Source: Nocardia uniformis NBRC 13702 (lineage in GTDB: Bacteria > Actinomycetota > Actinomycetes > Mycobacteriales > Mycobacteriaceae). From it: a stretch of DNA of 64,000 bases. Position numbers and translations under genes: made by a program. The notes under the pieces are model-generated. The model searched no databases. It saw only the letters and a program-made list of their open reading frames with translations, and was not told the origin of the DNA. The stretch lies in assembly GCF_001613345.1 (NCBI RefSeq), contig NZ_BDCE01000065.1:53485-117484 (forward strand), in the 5' to 3' direction. Below are positions 17,512-26,022 of the stretch, one piece after another. The stretch's first letter is position 1; every line of letters starts with the position of its first letter.

Positions 17512-19017
17512 ATGTCCGATACTCCGATGATTCGATGCGGGTCCGTCGAACGGACCCATCCGCAGTTGCAGGAACGAGCCGCACGCATCGCGTCCGGCCT
17601 CGCCGGCCTAGGCGTGACCGCGGGCGACAATATCGCTGTCGTACTGGCGAATTCGGTGGAGTTCCTCGAGATCAGCGCCGGGATCTCGTTGTCGGGCGCG
17701 AATCCGGTTCCGGTGAACTGGCATTGGAAGTCCGAGGAGCTCGCCCACCTCTTGACCGACAGCGCCGCCAAGGCGGCGTTCGTGCATTCGGACTTCGTGT
17801 CCGCGGTCGACGACGCGACCGCCGGGTCTCTCCCCTTGATTGTGGTGGACTCGGCAGCCGCGTCCGTGCCCGGTTCACATCGCGAGTACGAGTCTTGGCT
17901 TGCCGGGCACGAGCCCGAGGGCTCGGCTACGGCCGCTACGAGCGGGCTCGGGATGATCTACACCTCCGGTACCACCGGCAAACCCAAAGGAATCGTGCGC
18001 GAGCCGGTTTCCGCCGAGTCGATGGTGCGAATGGCGATGGGCGCGATGGCCCGGATGGGATTGCGGCCCGGCGGCCGCACCCTCATTCCAGCCCCGCTGT
18101 ACCACACGGCGCCGAATACGATGGGGGTGTTCGCTGTACGCCTAGGGATGGACACCACCATCCTGACGCGCTTCGATCCCGAGGAGTTCCTCGCCGCGAT
18201 CGAACGCCATCGCGTCGAGCAGGTACAGATGGTGCCCACCATGTTCACTCGCCTGCTGCGCCTGCCGGAGCAGGTGCGCCGCAGCTACGATCTCTCGTCG
18301 CTGACCTCGATCGTGCACTCGGCCGCACCCTGCCCGCAGCATGTGAAGCAGCAGATGATCGACTGGCTCGGCCCGATCGTCACGGAGTATTACGGCGGCT
18401 CGGAAACGGGACCGATCGTGTGGTGTTCGGCCGAAGAGTGGCTGCGCCACCCGGGAACCGTCGGCGCACCGGTCGACGGTGCGGCCGTTCGAATTGTCGG
18501 CCCGGACAATCGGGAAGCGCCGGTCGGGGAGGTAGGCGTCGTGTACCTGAAACCGGCGGACTACTGGCCCGGATTCACCTACCGCGGGGACGACACCAAG
18601 CGCCGCGATATCGAGCTCGACGGATTCGTGACCGTCGGTGATATGGGCCGCGTCGATGCCGAGGGGTACTTGTATCTGACCGACCGGATGAGCGACATGG
18701 TGATCTCGGGTGGGGTGAACATCTATCCGGCCGAGATCGAGGGCGTGCTGCACGAGCTGCCCGGGGTGGCGGACTGTGCGGTATTCGGCATTCCCGACGA
18801 GGAGTACGGCGAATCCCTCGCTGCCCATATCGAATTGGCCGACGGGGCCGAACTGACCGAGGCCGGGGTGCGCGACTTCGTGCGTGCCCGGCTCGCGGGG
18901 TTCAAGGTCCCCAGAGTGGTCGTCTTCGACGATGAGCTGCCTCGCGAGGAGTCGGGAAAGCTGTTCAAGCGTCGCCTGCGCGACCGTTACTGGCGGGATG
19001 CCGCGACCAAGATATGA
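17512..19017 (+). CDS. AMP-forming acyl-CoA synthetase
   Basis: This 501-aa ANL-superfamily ligase has IYTSGTTGKPKG (phosphate loop), YYGGSETG, the hinge TDRMSDMVISGGVNIYPAEIE, and a C-terminal PREESGKLFKRRL with the catalytic Lys. The N-terminus is short compared with long-chain FadD proteins, as in bile-acid/steroid-type CoA ligases. The ATG follows a GAGAGGGAGACC ribosome-binding region. It lies downstream of the AraC gene on the same strand and would supply acyl-CoA to the adjacent beta-oxidation operon. The substrate is inferred from context. Confidence 0.87.
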   Translation: MSDTPMIRCGSVERTHPQLQERAARIASGLAGLGVTAGDNIAVVLANSVEFLEISAGISLSGANPVPVNWHWKSEELAHLLTDSAAKAAFVHSDFVSAVDDATAGSLPLIVVDSAAASVPGSHREYESWLAGHEPEGSATAATSGLGMIYTSGTTGKPKGIVREPVSAESMVRMAMGAMARMGLRPGGRTLIPAPLYHTAPNTMGVFAVRLGMDTTILTRFDPEEFLAAIERHRVEQVQMVPTMFTRLLRLPEQVRRSYDLSSLTSIVHSAAPCPQHVKQQMIDWLGPIVTEYYGGSETGPIVWCSAEEWLRHPGTVGAPVDGAAVRIVGPDNREAPVGEVGVVYLKPADYWPGFTYRGDDTKRRDIELDGFVTVGDMGRVDAEGYLYLTDRMSDMVISGGVNIYPAEIEGVLHELPGVADCAVFGIPDEEYGESLAAHIELADGAELTEAGVRDFVRARLAGFKVPRVVVFDDELPREESGKLFKRRLRDRYWRDAATKI

Positions 19018-19194
19018 CCCCCGGAGATCGCGGGGTTGGCACCCCAGCGATCTCATCGTCCCGCTGCGTTCGCCTGGTTCCGCCGAGAATCGCCTGGCAA
19101 CAATGCGTTTCACAGTTCTCATGTACCGAGTAGGCGCAGACATATCGGCCGAGTTGCCAAATCCGTTGCCACGAACCTCGACAAAGATTGAGGG

Positions 19195-19222
19195 CGGTCC
19201 TGAAACCTACCGGTCAGGACCG
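19195..19222. terminator. Hairpin downstream of the acyl-CoA synthetase
   Basis: CGGTCCTGA and TCAGGACCG form a perfect 9-bp stem with a 10-base loop. It ends about 10 bp before the tRNA-Met fragment. It could end transcripts from either side; there is no U-tract. Confidence 0.5.
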
Positions 19223-19231
19223 TCCTCGTGA

Positions 19232-19275
19232 GTAGCGGGGACAAGATTTGAACCTGCGACCTCTGGGTTATGAGC
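19232..19275 (-). pseudogene. 3' fragment of an elongator tRNA-Met (att-like)
   Basis: Read on the minus strand, the sequence gives an anticodon loop CTCATAA (anticodon CAT), the 3' anticodon stem, the variable loop, a T arm with GGTTCAAATC, and the 3' acceptor strand. The D arm and 5' acceptor strand are absent. A tRNA 3' half with no 5' half is the classic mark of an integration site or its remnant. One base of the T stem appears changed relative to the usual actinobacterial tRNA-Met (acaag for acagg), so it is probably not functional. Confidence 0.75.
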
Positions 19276-20215
19276 CAACGGGAAACAGTCCTGGACGTGT
19301 CATGAGGTTTCGCCGCATCCCGCTCGTGCAGGTCAGCGGGGCTTCATTCGTCTATGGTGTCCGTCTGATCCCACCCTGCCCCATAGGTCGCGCCCTGTCA
19401 TGATGCCAAATTTGATGCCAAATCCCCTGGCGTGACCGGCGATTTCGCCGTCTGTGGCAGCGCACCGCAGAACGGTGATCGGCAGGCGACTTCGACTCTT
19501 ACATCGCCGTTCCGATGCCGAATGCGGTAACAGCGACCCGGTCAGGGGCGTGTTGTGGTCCGATGCCGTCCGTCCCGTCTAGGTCAAGTCCAAATGCGTG
19601 GTGTAACTGGGGTGGTCCCGCTTAATCTGATATTCGGTCAGGCGGTGAGGTCTGCCGGTGCGGGGTCCTCCTGTTCGTCGGTGGGCGTGAGCCCGCGTGA
19701 GCGGGCCAGAACATCGAGGCCGAGGTAGCTCGCCCAGAAGCCCGCGTTGCTGGGTACTGGCGACCGATGAGAACTCACATGCTCTTGCGTCGAGGCATGC
19801 CTGGTCGACCACCTCCGACCGCACCCCGGCGTGTTTTCAGTGGATCGTGTGGATTCCGGCCAGTTCGGCGAGCAGGGCCGTCAAGTCGTGCCACCGCTCC
19901 GACTCGGTCAGGCGGACATTGACCTGGATTCGGTGCGGGGTGAGATCGACTGCGGCGCTGTCGAATTTCACCTGCGAAATGGTGAATTCGAAGCCGTGCA
20001 GCCCGTCGCGCTCGAGTCAGGTTGGCTACCGTCTGCGGGCTCGCGAGCACGGCGTACACGCGGTCGGCGTCGGTGGACAGTTCCGCGGCCCAGCAGGCAC
20101 ACGTGCGGGAACCCAGCTGTGTCCACGGTCAGCAGGGGAATATGGTACCCACGCGCCGACCTCGGGACAACCGGCCAGCGCCGTACGAATATCCGCGGGA
20201 ACCGTCATGACCAGC
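19276..20215 (-). pseudogene. Decayed gene fragments next to the tRNA fragment
   Basis: No intact gene is present. On the minus strand, three pieces look like former protein termini. Around 20026-20215 a frame starts MTVPADIRTALAGCPEVGAW, coupled to the frame before it. It breaks near 20090 and continues in other frames (STDADRVYAVLASPQTVANL). A segment around 19843-20010 ends in LTALLAELAGIHTIH. A further piece at about 19640-19755 ends in RGLTPTDEQEDPAPADLTA. I cannot name the families. Around 19400-19430 a short direct repeat (gatgccaaat) lies in otherwise uncoded DNA. Confidence 0.45.
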
Positions 20216-20600
20216 GATCGAACAGGGAGTGCTCGATGTCGAACTGGTCCAGCACCTTTCCCACTGTCTGATTCAGTAGGTGGTCGATGGTGCGCGGCTG
20301 CTTCCGCCGGGGCGAACGCGGCGGTCGCCCCCAGATCGGCGCCCACAGCGCAACATATTCTCCGGCACCGCACAATTCGCGTAGAGCTCCGGCGACCTGC
20401 AGCGCGCAGGTGTACAGCTGCCGATAGGTGAGTCGTTGTATTTCGTTGCTGCCGTGCGGGGTCGCGATGAGTGCGATGCGGTCAGGGTATGTGGCGGCAC
20501 GCTCGACCAGCAATGAACCGATGGTGTGGTCGGAGAGCGGGATGCGGGTGTCCGGGGAGCGATACGCGGACACAGTGGTGTGGTGGGTTCGGTGGCCATC
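20216..20600 (-). pseudogene. Truncated acyl-CoA ligase
   Basis: From a GTG near 20577 the frame reads SAYRSPDTRIPLSDHTIGSL, then AATYPDRIALIATP, LTYRQLYT and GEYVALWAPIW. This is the first ~85 residues of an AMP-forming ligase, up to the segment that precedes its first core helix. Homology stops abruptly at about 20335, and the frame then ends in an unrelated-looking tail (DQFDIEHSLFDRWS) at 20205. The motifs for AMP binding are absent, so it cannot be active. It lies 76 bp after the MCE gene on the same strand, so a ligase was probably once the last gene of that operon. Confidence 0.65.
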
Positions 20601-20652
20601 TCGGCTCCAAGCAGAATGAGAAATCGGGTGGGGAACAACAGGCGCGGAACGC

Positions 20653-21699
20653 TCAGGGGCGGCAGACAGCCGAGTGGGAGTTGCCACCGATTTGGCTGAA
20701 TACGCCGCGGGGAAACAACACGCCGTACAGGGACACATCGAGACTGCAGATGTATCCGTTCGCGTAGGCGCCGGTCTGGCTGGCCTTCCCCACTCCGAGC
20801 AGCAAGGCGGTGAAATCGGGTAGGCCTTTGTCCAGTCTGTCGCCGTTGGCAAGCAACAGGTTCAGGGCGGCGCTGGTGGAACTCTGAGCGAGAGTGAGCT
20901 TGGGTTGGATCCGCTCCAGCATCGTTGCCAATGCTGCAGTGCCGGAGGCGATCTGAGTGGTCGAGTCCTGGAGTGCTTGCCCTTGGTCGTAGAGTCCGCC
21001 GATCAACGCCCGGGTCTGGGTCACCAGGGTTTCCAGTTCGTCGCCGCGTGCGGCGAGACCCTGCATGACGGTCGAGAGGTTGGTGATCACGTCGGCGAGG
21101 ATGGTGTCGCGGCGCTGGAAGTCTCCGGCGAGGGTGGCGGCCTGGGTGATGAAGGCGCTCAGGGACACCCGGTCGCCCTGCAGTGCTTGGATGAGGGTGG
21201 CGGACAGGTCGTTGACCTGCTGGGGGTCGAGTATTTGGAATAGCGGCTGGAAACCGTTGAGCAGCCCGGAGATATCGAACGACGGTTCGGTGCGGGTCAG
21301 CGGGATCCGCGCGCCGGGGTGCAGCGGTGTCGAAGCGGCCGCCGTGCCGGGCGCTAGGGCAATGAATCGCTGTCCGATCAGATTCTGGTACCGGACCAGT
21401 GCTTTGGTGTCGTCGTAGAGTGTCTGGTCGCGTTCGACGACGAAGGTGACCTTCGCGGCGTAGCGCTTGGTGTCGGCCTGGCGTTCGATGTCGATCGTGG
21501 CCACTTTCCCGACCCGCACACCGGCCATCCGGACATCATCGCCCTTCCGCAGTCCCTGCACATCGGTGAAGAGTGCGGTGTAGGTGTTCACCGGGCCGGA
21601 GACATTGCGCGCCAAGGTATTCCAAATGACCGTCGTCACCAGGACCGCCGCCAGCGCGAAGAGGGAAAACCCGAGGAGTGGTTTGCCGAGTCCGGTCAC
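20653..21699 (-). CDS. MCE-family protein (MceB-like), solitary
   Basis: This 348-aa protein has an N-terminal membrane anchor (residues ~7-27). An MCE/MlaD domain follows (FTDVQGLRKGDDVRMAGVRVGKV at about 43-66, with LIGQRFIAL later), then a long helical region and a cysteine-containing C-terminus (GYICSLDVS; SAVCRP). This is the form of MceB-type subunits of lipid-import complexes. The other parts of an mce operon (yrbE permeases and five more mce genes) are not in the window. The GTG start lies 6 bp after the AveC-like stop. It may serve as a spare subunit of a complex encoded elsewhere, or work with the AveC-like membrane protein. Confidence 0.82.
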   Translation of the reverse strand: MTGLGKPLLGFSLFALAAVLVTTVIWNTLARNVSGPVNTYTALFTDVQGLRKGDDVRMAGVRVGKVATIDIERQADTKRYAAKVTFVVERDQTLYDDTKALVRYQNLIGQRFIALAPGTAAASTPLHPGARIPLTRTEPSFDISGLLNGFQPLFQILDPQQVNDLSATLIQALQGDRVSLSAFITQAATLAGDFQRRDTILADVITNLSTVMQGLAARGDELETLVTQTRALIGGLYDQGQALQDSTTQIASGTAALATMLERIQPKLTLAQSSTSAALNLLLANGDRLDKGLPDFTALLLGVGKASQTGAYANGYICSLDVSLYGVLFPRGVFSQIGGNSHSAVCRP

Positions 21700-21705
21700 G
21701 GTCTG

Positions 21706-22749
21706 TCACCTGGCCGGTTGGTGGTCGCGGTGCCCGTCCACGGAGAACGGTGCTCCCGGGTGTGGGCAATCGTATTCCGTGGTGGGACCGCACATGTCGT
21801 TGACCAGGTAACTGGGCACATTCGAGGGCATGGTGTCTCCGGGGTACAGGCTCACCGCCACCGCGCTCACCGCGTAACCGAGCATGGCGGTGGTGGTGTA
21901 GCCGACCACGGCCAGAGTCGAGACCAACGTCCGGATTCGTACCGGTAGCCGGTCGGTGCCGCGTTCGACGAAACTAGGGCCGTCCGGGTCCCGGAAGTAC
22001 CGCAGCACCGCGAGGGCGGCGAACATGGCGCCCCAGAACATGACGTCCGGGATGATCGGCAGCTGCCAGCGGGTACCGGCGAAGATGGTGAGATCTCGTT
22101 GCGGTGTCGTCCACATCGCCCAGCCGGAGCGTTGCACCAGTACCTGGTGGATAATCACGACCGCGACCATCATGAAAACCCATACGGCGACGGTGAGTCC
22201 CACCGGACCGGTACCAGGGCGGCGGCGGGCGACGAACCGCATGACGTAGCAGCCCAGGACGGCGGCGAGCGGCAATGTGGCGTACCCGGTGAACTCCACC
22301 AGCAGTGGATTGGGCAGATTGCCCGCGTTGGGGCTGATCCAGCCAGGGATGTACGGAGTCCATGAACCACGGTTGAGGTAGTAGGAGTTCATGAAGAACT
22401 GGATGCGCACCATATTGCCGATCGGGTCCAGCCACGTCAGGGCGAGGGTGCCGATGAACAATTTCGCATCGAAGATCAGTCGGCGGCGACGCACACACCT
22501 GACCACGATCCACCCCAGGGTCCCGACCGCTGCGGCGGTGAAAGCGCCCTGTTCGATCCAGGCGGTGACCTTCTCCCACTGCGGAACCGGATCCGATCCC
22601 GTTGGCGTGGAACGGAAATGGCCGGAAGTGACCCACCGGGCATACACGTAGAGCTGGACCACCACCGCCGCTGTGCCGATCGTGGCCCACCACAGCACCG
22701 GCCGCTGGATGACGGTCCGGTTCGTCGTGTCAGAAATGGTCGCGGTCAT
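21706..22749 (-). CDS. AveC-like (spirocyclase-family) integral membrane protein
   Basis: This 347-aa protein has about seven hydrophobic helices. The family-typical WLDPIGNM, SYYLNRGSW and PNPLLVEF stretch lies in the first half. AveC is the spiroketal cyclase/dehydratase of avermectin biosynthesis, but most mycobacterial and nocardial relatives have no assigned reaction and sit beside lipid or sterol genes. The start overlaps the acyl-CoA dehydrogenase gene by 20 bp, and its stop lies 6 bp before the MCE gene, so it is part of one operon. The C-terminal tail is soluble and has two cysteines. Confidence 0.75.
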   Translation of the reverse strand: MTATISDTTNRTVIQRPVLWWATIGTAAVVVQLYVYARWVTSGHFRSTPTGSDPVPQWEKVTAWIEQGAFTAAAVGTLGWIVVRCVRRRRLIFDAKLFIGTLALTWLDPIGNMVRIQFFMNSYYLNRGSWTPYIPGWISPNAGNLPNPLLVEFTGYATLPLAAVLGCYVMRFVARRRPGTGPVGLTVAVWVFMMVAVVIIHQVLVQRSGWAMWTTPQRDLTIFAGTRWQLPIIPDVMFWGAMFAALAVLRYFRDPDGPSFVERGTDRLPVRIRTLVSTLAVVGYTTTAMLGYAVSAVAVSLYPGDTMPSNVPSYLVNDMCGPTTEYDCPHPGAPFSVDGHRDHQPAR

Positions 22750-23902
22750 GGCGCTCCTGGTGCTTCGGCCCGAATTCGCGGGCTATGAGGTCGAGCATGA
22801 TTTCGTCGGTGCCGGCGGCGATGCGGAAGACACGCAGGTCCCGCCAGGCGCGTTCGATGCCGTACTCGTTCATGCAGCCGACACCGCCGTGGATCTGCAG
22901 GGCGGCATCGGCGATATCGCAGGCGCTGCGGGCTGCGAACAGTTTGGCGATGGAGATCTCCCGGATCGGGTATTCACCGCGCTGGACCTGCCAGGCGGCC
23001 GAATAGACCAGTTGCCGAGCGGCTTCGAGCGCGACGGCCATCTCCGCGAGCTTGTGCCCGACGGCCTGGTGCGCGACCAGCGCACGCCCGAAGGTGTGCC
23101 GCTCCCGGGCATAGCGCGCGGTGGTCTCGAGGAGCCATTCCGCAGCGCCGACGCAGTACGCGGCGGCGGTCAGCCGCTCACCCTGCAACTCCCACATGAT
23201 GTGCTGGAACCCGCGTCCCGGCTCGCCGAGCACCGCGGCCGCTTGCACCCGGACCTCGTCGAAGGTGATGAGGGCGGTGTCGGAGGCACACAATCCGACC
23301 TTGGCCAGCGGTCGGCTGCGGGTGATGCCCGGCAGGGTCATCGGCAGCAGGAACAGGGTGAATCCTGATCCGATACCCTCACTGCGCGTCAGCAGCACGA
23401 TCGCGTCCGCGCGTAAACCGTTGGTGATGAACATCTTCGAGCCCGAGATGATCCAGTCCGCACCGTCGCGACGAGCATTCGTCCGGATCGCCGCCACATC
23501 GGAGCCCGCATCGGGTTCGGAAATGCCCAAACACAAGATCGCGGTACCCGCGATCGCGGGACCCAGCCACTGCTGCTGTTGTTCGGGGCTGCCGAAAGCG
23601 ACGATCGGGGGCATCGCCATATCGGTGTGTACCGACACCCCCATCTCCACCCCCGCGCTGTTGAGGCGGCCGAGTTCCTCGGCCAAGACCAGCGTCGCGG
23701 TCAGATCGCCACCCTGACCACCGAATTCGGCGGGTTTGTCCAGGCCGAGCAGCCCTGCGGCACCGAAGCCGGGAAACACACTGTCGGGGAAGGACGATTG
23801 TTCCCATTCGTCGATCTGCGGGGCGATCTCGCGAGAGAGGAACCCCCGCACGCTTTTTCGTAGCGTGGTGTGCTCGTCGGTGAAGATCGGGTGCGCGGTC
23901 AC
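22730..23902 (-). CDS. Acyl-CoA dehydrogenase
   Basis: This FAD-dependent acyl-CoA dehydrogenase has 390 aa. Visible motifs are LGISEPDAGSD, MFITNG, LQGERL, QIHGGVGCMNEYGIERAWRD and AAGTDEIMLDLIA near the C-terminus. As in the dehydrogenase at 10691, the short-chain-type Glu position is not Glu (AAGTDE), and the ELQGERL helix suggests the long-chain-type base. The GTG start overlaps the enoyl-CoA hydratase stop as GTGA. It is second in a TetR-governed operon with an AveC-like protein and an MCE protein. Confidence 0.87.
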   Translation of the reverse strand: MTAHPIFTDEHTTLRKSVRGFLSREIAPQIDEWEQSSFPDSVFPGFGAAGLLGLDKPAEFGGQGGDLTATLVLAEELGRLNSAGVEMGVSVHTDMAMPPIVAFGSPEQQQQWLGPAIAGTAILCLGISEPDAGSDVAAIRTNARRDGADWIISGSKMFITNGLRADAIVLLTRSEGIGSGFTLFLLPMTLPGITRSRPLAKVGLCASDTALITFDEVRVQAAAVLGEPGRGFQHIMWELQGERLTAAAYCVGAAEWLLETTARYARERHTFGRALVAHQAVGHKLAEMAVALEAARQLVYSAAWQVQRGEYPIREISIAKLFAARSACDIADAALQIHGGVGCMNEYGIERAWRDLRVFRIAAGTDEIMLDLIAREFGPKHQERHDRDHF

Positions 23903-24702
23903 GAGTTGCTCCCCGCCACGCGAGCACCCAATGCGCTTGCCGCGCGCAGGAAATCGGCCGATGAATAGCAGTCCGCCTGCTCGCGCTGCGCCACTTCGCG
24001 CGCCTGCTCGAAAGTCAGTTCCGCACCGGCCTCGAGTACCCGCTTGGCAGCGCGAACAGCGGTCCCCGAATGGGCGGCGATACTTCGCGCCAACCTGTCG
24101 GCACAGGCATCGAGTTCGGCGTCATCGACGACGTGCTCGGCCAACCCGATCCGTCCGGCCTCGCTGCCCTCGATAGTCATGCCGGTCAGGATCAGCTCGC
24201 GGGCCTTACCGAGGCCGACCAGGCGCGGGAGCCAGTAGGCGGTACCCGTATCGGGGATCAGGCCGAACCGGATGCCCATCGCCGAGAGTCTCGCGGTCGG
24301 TGTGACCACCCGCAGGTCGCATGCCACGGCCAGTTCGAACCCGGCGCCCAGCGCGTGACCGCGAATCGCCGCGATCGTGACGAACGGCGCTCGGCTGAGC
24401 TTCGCGAAGCCCTCGGTCCAGGCCAAGCCCTGCCGACGGCGTTCCTCACGATCCTCCGGAGTGTCGAGCGGGCGAGCGAGCGACGACATTGCCGTGCCGT
24501 CGAATCCGGCGCTGAGCGAGCGGCCCGCGCCGGTGACCACCAGACACCGCAGGTCCTGGCGTGGGCTGAGTCGGTTCATCATTTCGGTCAGGTCCAGCCA
24601 CATCGCCGGGTTCTGGGCATTGAGCACGTCCGGCCGGTTCAACCGCAGTTGCCCCACTCCGTCCTCACCTGCGATGAACTGCATCGTTTCGAGATCGATC
24701 AC
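23899..24702 (-). CDS. Enoyl-CoA hydratase/isomerase family protein
   Basis: This crotonase-fold protein of 267 aa has LRLNRPDVLNAQN at the N-terminus, a first oxyanion-hole region around LSAGFDGTAM and a second at IRGHALGAGFELAVACD. The first usual catalytic Glu position (in GAGFELA) is retained, while the second (often Glu in the next helix) reads PDTGTAYWLPR, where Asp or Gly appears. The activity may therefore be hydratase, isomerase or hydrolase. The GTG start at 24702 heads the operon; an ATG at 24683 is an alternative. A palindrome lies between this gene and the divergent tetR. Confidence 0.82.
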   Translation of the reverse strand: MIDLETMQFIAGEDGVGQLRLNRPDVLNAQNPAMWLDLTEMMNRLSPRQDLRCLVVTGAGRSLSAGFDGTAMSSLARPLDTPEDREERRRQGLAWTEGFAKLSRAPFVTIAAIRGHALGAGFELAVACDLRVVTPTARLSAMGIRFGLIPDTGTAYWLPRLVGLGKARELILTGMTIEGSEAGRIGLAEHVVDDAELDACADRLARSIAAHSGTAVRAAKRVLEAGAELTFEQAREVAQREQADCYSSADFLRAASALGARVAGSNS

Positions 24703-24752
24703 TGCGCCCCTTCCGCCCTACTACGCCATGTGGCCTCGGATGCGGAATTTAC

Positions 24753-24768
24753 TATAGTGTTGACTATA
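24753..24768. promoter_or_regulatory. TetR-type operator candidate
   Basis: TATAGTgttgACTATA is a perfect 6-bp inverted repeat with a 4-bp centre, in AT-rich DNA midway between the divergent hydratase and tetR genes. TTGAC on the plus strand overlaps it and could be part of a -35 box, so a bound repressor would block both promoters. Confidence 0.55.
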
Positions 24769-24838
24769 TTATCTAGATCTGGCCGGGATTGAGGGGCGAA
24801 GAGCGTTGTTGCCGGGGAATATCGGTAAGGTCGGCGCA

Positions 24839-25474
24839 ATGGCCACCTCCTCGACCGGGCATGATCGCCGCCCCGGCCGCCCGCAACGGCCTTCCGCCGA
24901 CGCGACGCGGCGGGCACTGCTCGACGCAGGACGAACCCAGTTCGCCCGTAATGGCTTCGCGGGCACGGGCGTTCAGGACATCCTCGACAGCGCAGGTGTG
25001 ACGGTCCCGGTGCTGTATCACCATTTCGGCAACAAGCTCGGACTCTTCATAGCCGTGGCCGAAGACGTCTACTCACACTTCCTCGCCGACCTGCAACAGG
25101 CGATCGCACCCGCAACCACCTTCGAACAAGCCATGGACGCGGTGCTCGACGCGGCCCAGCGAATCCATCGAGCCGACCCGACCATGGCCGCCATGACCTT
25201 GACCGTCCAGATCGAAGCGCGCCGCGACGCGGAGCTCGCCGAGAGGCTGCGTCCCAGCCTGCACGCATTCCGTGAATTCACCGACACACTGGCCCACCGC
25301 GCCCCCGACGCAGTCATCGCCACAATCGGTCGCCGCCACCTCGCCCGCGCCATCGCCGCAATCCTCAACGGACTCAACAGCATCGCCGACAACGCCGACC
25401 CCGACGGGTTCGACCTCACCGTCAGCGGGCTGCGCCACCTGCTACGACTGGATGCAGCTCCAGAGCATCGCTGA
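24839..25474 (+). CDS. TetR-family transcriptional regulator
   Basis: This 211-aa regulator has an N-terminal TetR helix-turn-helix: ATRRALLDAGRTQFARNGFAG at about residues 20-40, then VQDILDSAGVTVPVLYHHFGNK at about 43-64. A helical ligand-binding domain follows. The frame opens at 24806, but the ATG at 24839 is preceded by GGTAAGG and starts the basic N-terminal arm. It is divergent from the hydratase-dehydrogenase-AveC-MCE operon, and an operator-like palindrome lies between them. The ligand is probably an acyl-CoA or lipid; that is inference. Confidence 0.87.
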   Translation: MATSSTGHDRRPGRPQRPSADATRRALLDAGRTQFARNGFAGTGVQDILDSAGVTVPVLYHHFGNKLGLFIAVAEDVYSHFLADLQQAIAPATTFEQAMDAVLDAAQRIHRADPTMAAMTLTVQIEARRDAELAERLRPSLHAFREFTDTLAHRAPDAVIATIGRRHLARAIAAILNGLNSIADNADPDGFDLTVSGLRHLLRLDAAPEHR

Positions 25475-25687
25475 CAACCGAACCACTCCGGCCCGTTGCG
25501 AGTCCCAACTCATGGAGTGTCGCCAGACACCCATTGACAAGATTGCTCTGTTGAATGCGCTGCATTCGGCAATGCCGGATGTTCGAGAGACGCATGCGGA
25601 TGCCTCCATCTCGTGTTCGGCATCGACGGTTCGCCCGTACAGGGCAATCGTGAAAATGAATAAAGCTATTCGGAAGCGGAGTCGCGA

Positions 25688-26008
25688 TTAGTGGGCCAGC
25701 AGTTGGGCTTTCGCTGCCGCGAACTCCGCTTCGGACAACACTCCGGATGAGCGCAGCTCGCCGAGCTGCTTCAGCTTCGACACCAGGTCGTCGGCGGGGG
25801 CTGCCGCCGGTGCGGGTGGTGGCTGGTAGGCGGGTGGCTGCTGAGGAACCGATTGCTGTTCGGCGTAGGCCTGCTGTTCGGCCGAACGCTGCTGCGAACG
25901 GCGTTTCATCGCGTTCGCCGTGGCGCTGGCGGTGCCAGTCACCACGGCGGTTCGGGCGATCGTACCGAGCAGACCGGGGCGGCCGATTCTTCCTCCGCGA
26001 AATACCAT
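25688..26008 (-). CDS. SHOCT-domain small protein
   Basis: This 106-aa protein starts with a basic GRIGRPG segment and a short Ala/Thr-rich helix. A Gln- and Pro-rich linker follows, then a C-terminal SHOCT domain (LVSKLKQLGELRSSGVLSEAEFAAAKAQLL). SHOCT domains are short oligomerisation modules, often at the C-termini of membrane-associated or stress proteins. The frame begins at a TTG at 26017, but the ATG at 26008 has AAAGG upstream and is favoured. It sits 14 bp after a DUF6325 gene, a pairing that recurs in actinomycetes. Function unknown. Confidence 0.75.
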   Translation of the reverse strand: MVFRGGRIGRPGLLGTIARTAVVTGTASATANAMKRRSQQRSAEQQAYAEQQSVPQQPPAYQPPPAPAAAPADDLVSKLKQLGELRSSGVLSEAEFAAAKAQLLAH

Positions 26009-26022
26009 GTGTTCCAACCTTT

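Noticed and set aside
19232..19275. Complete tRNA gene
   Set aside because: Only the 3' half (anticodon stem-loop 3' side, T arm, acceptor 3' strand) is present. The next bases cannot form a D arm or 5' acceptor strand.
25553..25567. GAATGCgctGCATTC dyad after tetR
   Set aside because: A perfect but isolated 6-bp dyad between convergent genes. It is too weak for a terminator and no promoter needs it there.
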